Source of the DNA: Methanothermococcus thermolithotrophicus DSM 2095
Lineage (GTDB): Archaea; AGJL01; Methanococci; Methanococcales; Methanococcaceae
Direction: 5' to 3'
Length of the DNA stretch: 64,000 nucleotides
Assembly (NCBI RefSeq): GCF_946463545.1
Contig: NZ_OX296583.1
Location: forward strand, 1,277,035 to 1,341,034
Made by a program: the position numbers and the translations under genes. The notes below the pieces were generated by a model. The model had not been told where the DNA came from, made no database searches, and saw only the letters and a list, made by a program, of their open reading frames with translations. How positions within the stretch are numbered: the stretch's first letter is position 1; the number at the start of each line of letters is the position of its first letter. Shown piece after piece: positions 61,132 to 64,000 of this stretch.

Positions 61132-61884
61132 TCACATATATTTGTCCATATAGCCTCTTGGAGTAACCATCTTATCGCATATGACTTTTGTATTGGTGTT
61201 CCCGACAATAACTGTTGTTTTCATATCTATGTAAGACATATAATTATCCATATTGTTTAAAATATCCTTTAACGATGTTATTTTGTATTCTTCATCATTC
61301 CTTCCTGCATTTTTAACTATGCCTATTGTATAGTCTACATTTCTTTTATCAGAGTATTCTTTTATTAGTTCTAAAGTTTTCAAAAATGGTTCTTTTCTTG
61401 ATTTGCTAAGTGGGTTGTAAATTGCAATTACAAAATCTCCTTCCAATGCAAACTTGACTCTTTTTAAAATTACATCCAATGGAGTTAGAAGGTCACTTAA
61501 ACTTATGACTGCAAAATCATGATTTAAAGGAGCTCCCAGAATAGAAGAACACACACTGGCAGAAGTTAAACCACTTACAACATTTATTTCAACATTGTAG
61601 TTGTTTTTTTCATTTAATTCATAAGCCAGAGATGCCAGTCCATAAATTGTTGCATCTCCACTTGAAACTAATGCAACATCTTTATCTTTTGCTTCATTTA
61701 ATGCATACTCAACTCTATCTATTTCTTTCTTCATTCCAGTTGTATATATTGGTTTTTCGAATCTTTCTATAAATTCCTTGTAACCCTTATAACAAACTAT
61801 TAAATCTACAGATTTTAATACATCTTCAGCCTGTTTGGTAAAATATTCTTCGTTTCCAGGACCGATGCCAACGACATAAAGCAT
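61132..61884 (-). CDS. cbiH: cobalt-precorrin-3B C17-methyltransferase
   Basis: 250-aa SAM-dependent tetrapyrrole methylase. The N-terminus LYVVGIGPGNEEYFT, the glycine-rich ALVSSGDATIYGLASLAYEL and VISLSDLLTPLDVILKRV match CbiH/CobJ, which contracts the corrin ring in anaerobic B12 synthesis. GTGATATT precedes the ATG. Monocistronic, with the C/D sRNA upstream on the same strand. Confidence 0.9.
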   Translation of the reverse strand: MLYVVGIGPGNEEYFTKQAEDVLKSVDLIVCYKGYKEFIERFEKPIYTTGMKKEIDRVEYALNEAKDKDVALVSSGDATIYGLASLAYELNEKNNYNVEINVVSGLTSASVCSSILGAPLNHDFAVISLSDLLTPLDVILKRVKFALEGDFVIAIYNPLSKSRKEPFLKTLELIKEYSDKRNVDYTIGIVKNAGRNDEEYKITSLKDILNNMDNYMSYIDMKTTVIVGNTNTKVICDKMVTPRGYMDKYM

Positions 61885-61927
61885 AATATCACTTAAAATA
61901 AAATATATAACATAATAATATGGTAGC

Positions 61928-62023
61928 TGTGTCAGACAGTGCTGATATCGTCATCCCAAGGTAATAACTAATTAATAGTTATATACTTACCTTAGTCAGT
62001 GGGGGTAACTCTCATCATCCACA
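61928..62023 (-). ncRNA. box C/D guide sRNA with two 12-nt guides
   Basis: Minus strand. A terminal stem TGTG (62023-62020) / CACA (61931-61928) closes the molecule. Box C GATGATGA (62019-62012), guide GAGTTACCCCCA (12 nt), box D' CTGA (61999-61996). Then CTAAGGTAA...TTACCTTGG, a long internal stem. Then box C' GATGACGA (61955-61948), guide TATCAGCACTGT (12 nt), box D CTGA (61935-61932). Both guides have exactly the 12-nt archaeal spacing. The gene lies between cbiH and pspC. Predicted to direct 2'-O-methylation of rRNA or tRNA; I did not identify the targets. Confidence 0.8.
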
Positions 62024-62085
62024 TTAGAACATATAAAAATAAAATATTTAAAGTATATGGTTCTTGAGTTATTGACGATATGATT

Positions 62086-62337
62086 TTAATTAGTTTTAGC
62101 TGATTTCATCGTTGTGGTTTTTTCATCATCTGAAATTGGTTTTTTAGGTATAATGAAGCATGCTATTATGTATAGGAGGATTCCCGCACCCCAACATAAC
62201 GATATAAACACCCATATTAATCTAACAATTACGGGATCTATATTTAAATACCCACCTATCCCGCCACAAACACCACATAATACCTTATCCTTCTCTGACT
62301 TATAGAGTCTCTTTTTAACACCATTACATGTTTCCAT
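62086..62337 (-). CDS. PspC-domain membrane protein
   Basis: About 83 aa. KRLYKSEKDKVLCGVCGGIG and YLNIDPVIVRLIWVFIS are the PspC signature, followed by a second hydrophobic helix (GAGILLYIIACFIIP). Small membrane stress protein of unknown precise role in archaea. The ATG at 62337 follows GGTGATC; an in-frame ATG-like start at 62346 overlaps that site. An inverted repeat lies just upstream of its start. Confidence 0.85.
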   Translation of the reverse strand: METCNGVKKRLYKSEKDKVLCGVCGGIGGYLNIDPVIVRLIWVFISLCWGAGILLYIIACFIIPKKPISDDEKTTTMKSAKTN

Positions 62338-62355
62338 GAAGATCACCTTGTTCAG

Positions 62356-62412
62356 TGAAGTTATTTCAAAAGAAAAGATTTAAATAGATTAATGTATTTT
62401 GAGATAACTTCA
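62356..62412. promoter_or_regulatory. 16-bp inverted repeat in the pspC promoter
   Basis: TGAAGTTATTTCAAAA (62356-62371) and TTTTGAGATAACTTCA (62397-62412) pair at 15 of 16 positions, with a TATA-like ATTTAAATAG in the 25 bp between. About 20 bp upstream of the pspC start codon. Well placed as an operator around the promoter. Confidence 0.5.
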
Positions 62413-62514
62413 ATAATTATTTAAAATAAAAAGTATTAGTTATAATGAATAGTTATAACGCATATACATTACTTTATTCTTTTAATCGTTTATATTTATT
62501 GGAGAGGTGAAATT

Positions 62515-63378
62515 GTGATACTTTTAGATGAGAACACAAGAGCCATAGTTCAGGGAATTACCGGGAAGCAAGGTAAATTTCACACGAAACAGATGTTGGA
62601 ATGTGGAACAAACATAGTGGCGGGAGTAACTCCAGGAAAAAAAGGAGAGGAAGTCTATGGAATTCCAGTTTATGATACTGTTGCTGAAGCAGTTGAAAAA
62701 CATGATGCAAATGCTTCTGTGATATTTGTTCCCGCCCCATTTGCAAAAGATGCAGCTCTTGAAGCAATTGATGCTGGAGTAGAATTAGTTACCATTATAA
62801 CCGAGCACATACCTATCCATGATTCAATGGATATTGTAAATTATGGGAAAAAACACGGAACTAAAATCATTGGACCGAACACCCCAGGTTTAGCATCACC
62901 AAAAGTTGGAAAATTAGGTATTATTCCTATGAATATATTAAAAGAAGGGAACGTAGGAATGGTCTCAAGAAGTGGTACATTGACCTATGAAATTGCAAGC
63001 CAGTTAACAAGTAATGGATACGGCCAGTCAACCTGTGTAGGAATAGGTGGTGATCCAGTAACTGGGCTGAGATACTTGGAGATATTGGAAATGTTTGAAA
63101 ACGATAAGGACACCGATGTAGTTGTTATGATAGGTGAGATTGGAGGTAGCGATGAAGAAAGAGCTGCAGAGTACGTTAGTAAAATGAAAAAACCTGTTGT
63201 AGCATACATTGCAGGACAATCAGCTCCAGAAGGGAAAAAAATGGGCCACGCTGGTGCGATAATTGAAAGGGGAGTGGGTACTGCAGATAGTAAAATGAAG
63301 GCTTTAAAAAGTGCGGGAGCGGAAGTTGTCAGAAGAATTTCAGAAATTCCTGCAGTGCTGAAGGATTTAGGATTATAA
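62515..63378 (+). CDS. sucD: succinyl-CoA ligase alpha subunit
   Basis: 287 aa. Nucleotide-fold [19 protein letters not shown], the CoA-binding [16 protein letters not shown]-type [16 protein letters not shown], and the phospho-histidine in [16 protein letters not shown]. Interconverts succinate and succinyl-CoA in the incomplete reductive TCA pathway of methanogens. GTG start at 62515 behind GGAGAGGTGA. SucB/C partner is not in the window. Confidence 0.92.
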   Translation: MILLDENTRAIVQGITGKQGKFHTKQMLECGTNIVAGVTPGKKGEEVYGIPVYDTVAEAVEKHDANASVIFVPAPFAKDAALEAIDAGVELVTIITEHIPIHDSMDIVNYGKKHGTKIIGPNTPGLASPKVGKLGIIPMNILKEGNVGMVSRSGTLTYEIASQLTSNGYGQSTCVGIGGDPVTGLRYLEILEMFENDKDTDVVVMIGEIGGSDEERAAEYVSKMKKPVVAYIAGQSAPEGKKMGHAGAIIERGVGTADSKMKALKSAGAEVVRRISEIPAVLKDLGL

Positions 63379-63479
63379 TTTTTATGCAATTATTACAAAA
63401 AAATATTGCAGCATTACAACATATAATATTATATTAATTTTTTTATTATCTATTATTTTAAGTTTTAAAAAGTGAAATT

Positions 63480-64000
63480 ATGACTGATTTAATAATTTGT
63501 GAAAAGCCTAATGTTGCTAAGAAGATAGCAGATGCATTAGGAAGACCTAAGAAAAAATCCTCCAACGGTGTCCCTTACTATGAGTTGGAAAGAAATGGGA
63601 AGAAAATATTGGTGGCGTCTGCAGTAGGTCATTTGTACACATTGGAGGAAAAAGGAAAAGAAAACAGAAAGTTTGGAGAATATCCGGTTTTTGATATCGA
63701 CTGGGTACCTGCATCTGTTGAAGAGAATAAAAAATACGTTCAAAAGTATATAAATGTTCTAAAAAAACTTTCAAAAGAAGCTGATGATTTCTATATTGCG
63801 TCGGATTGGGATATTGAAGGGGAATTAATAGGTTACCATGCTTTATACTATTGTTGCGGTAAGAAGAATGCAAAAAGGATGAGATTTTCAAGCCTTACTA
63901 AAAAAGAAATTGTTAAAGCCTATGAAAATCCAGATGAAATTGATTTTGGGCTTGTGGATGCAGGAGATAGCAGGCATAAGGTAGATTGGTATTTTGGTAT
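63480..64000 (+). CDS. topA: DNA topoisomerase I, N-terminal part (runs off the window)
   Basis: 173 codons before the window ends. TOPRIM domain: LIICEKPNVAKKIADALG with the catalytic Glu, VASAVGHLYTLEE, and ADDFYIASDWDIEGELIGYH with the D-x-D type acidic pair. Start of the type IA core HKVDWYFGI follows. ATG 63480 follows AGTGAAATT. Relaxes negative supercoils. Confidence 0.93.
   Translation, partial: MTDLIICEKPNVAKKIADALGRPKKKSSNGVPYYELERNGKKILVASAVGHLYTLEEKGKENRKFGEYPVFDIDWVPASVEENKKYVQKYINVLKKLSKEADDFYIASDWDIEGELIGYHALYYCCGKKNAKRMRFSSLTKKEIVKAYENPDEIDFGLVDAGDSRHKVDWYFG

Overview
The window reads as a piece of chromosome from a methanogenic archaeon of the order Methanococcales, most likely the genus Methanococcus or a close relative. 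The DNA is very AT-rich, start sites are preceded by GGTGA/GGTGG-type Shine-Dalgarno sequences with frequent TTG and GTG starts, and promoters have archaeal TATA boxes. The gene content fits: (R)-citramalate synthase, split carB, archaeal histone, MCM, putative GINS subunit, aIF5A, archaeal-type ArgS, GltX and CCA-adding enzyme, GatB, NreA, cobamide genes, and a corrinoid methyltransferase operon. The species cannot be fixed from the sequence alone.

Layout. 1-2143 (+): end of a redox-type operon (repeat protein fragment, one-TM protein, ArsR regulator, frameshifted NapH-like polyferredoxin). 2206-6172: RqcH/NEMF homologue and argS, divergent. 6209-8234: a two-gene ATPase plus ExK-motif protein cassette that looks accessory. 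8329-11295: putative GINS subunit and MCM, separated by a 300-bp field of hairpins that supplies the MCM ribosome-binding site. 11359-19719: two unrecognised genes, cimA, lysC, a CBS-domain protein, purQ, an extended histone and an archaeosine-type radical SAM protein. 19914-23478: carB as two genes. 23882-29107 (-): a five-gene operon with one corrinoid protein, three MtaA/UroD-family methyltransferases and one 2Fe-2S/ASKHA corrinoid activator. 29459-33880: gltX, pyrC, a membrane protein, a small winged-helix protein. 34342-41891 (+): complete trpCDEG-(orf)-FBA operon, with a Holliday-resolvase-like gene broken by one TGA lying between trpG and trpF. 41915-50315: nreA, gatB, hisG, UPF0058, cca, a methanogen-conserved protein, cbiB. 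50411-60378 (-): a short CRISPR array and a type III-A Csm operon (cas10-csm2-csm3-csm4-csm5) with two tandem Csm6-like CARF-HEPN nucleases and no cas1, cas2 or cas6. 60552-64000: aIF5A, cbiH, a box C/D guide sRNA, a PspC protein, sucD and the start of topA.

Three genome-scale signals cut across the genes. (1) The palindrome GAGCTC occurs about 68 times, roughly once per kb, against an expectation of four to five for this base composition. (2) A family of small nested hairpins, many with UUCG-type loops, sits between genes, at gene ends, inside the distal CRISPR repeat, and in frame inside the corrinoid-activator gene. (3) A previously unannotated-looking box C/D sRNA with two exact 12-nt guides lies at about 61928-62023 on the minus strand.

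How it fits together: the trp, carB, purQ, pyrC, lysC, cimA and hisG genes form an autotroph's biosynthetic set. cbiB and cbiH make the cobamide that the corrinoid methyltransferase operon would use. The Csm operon uses the array for RNA-guided interference with cyclic-oligoadenylate signalling to two HEPN RNases.
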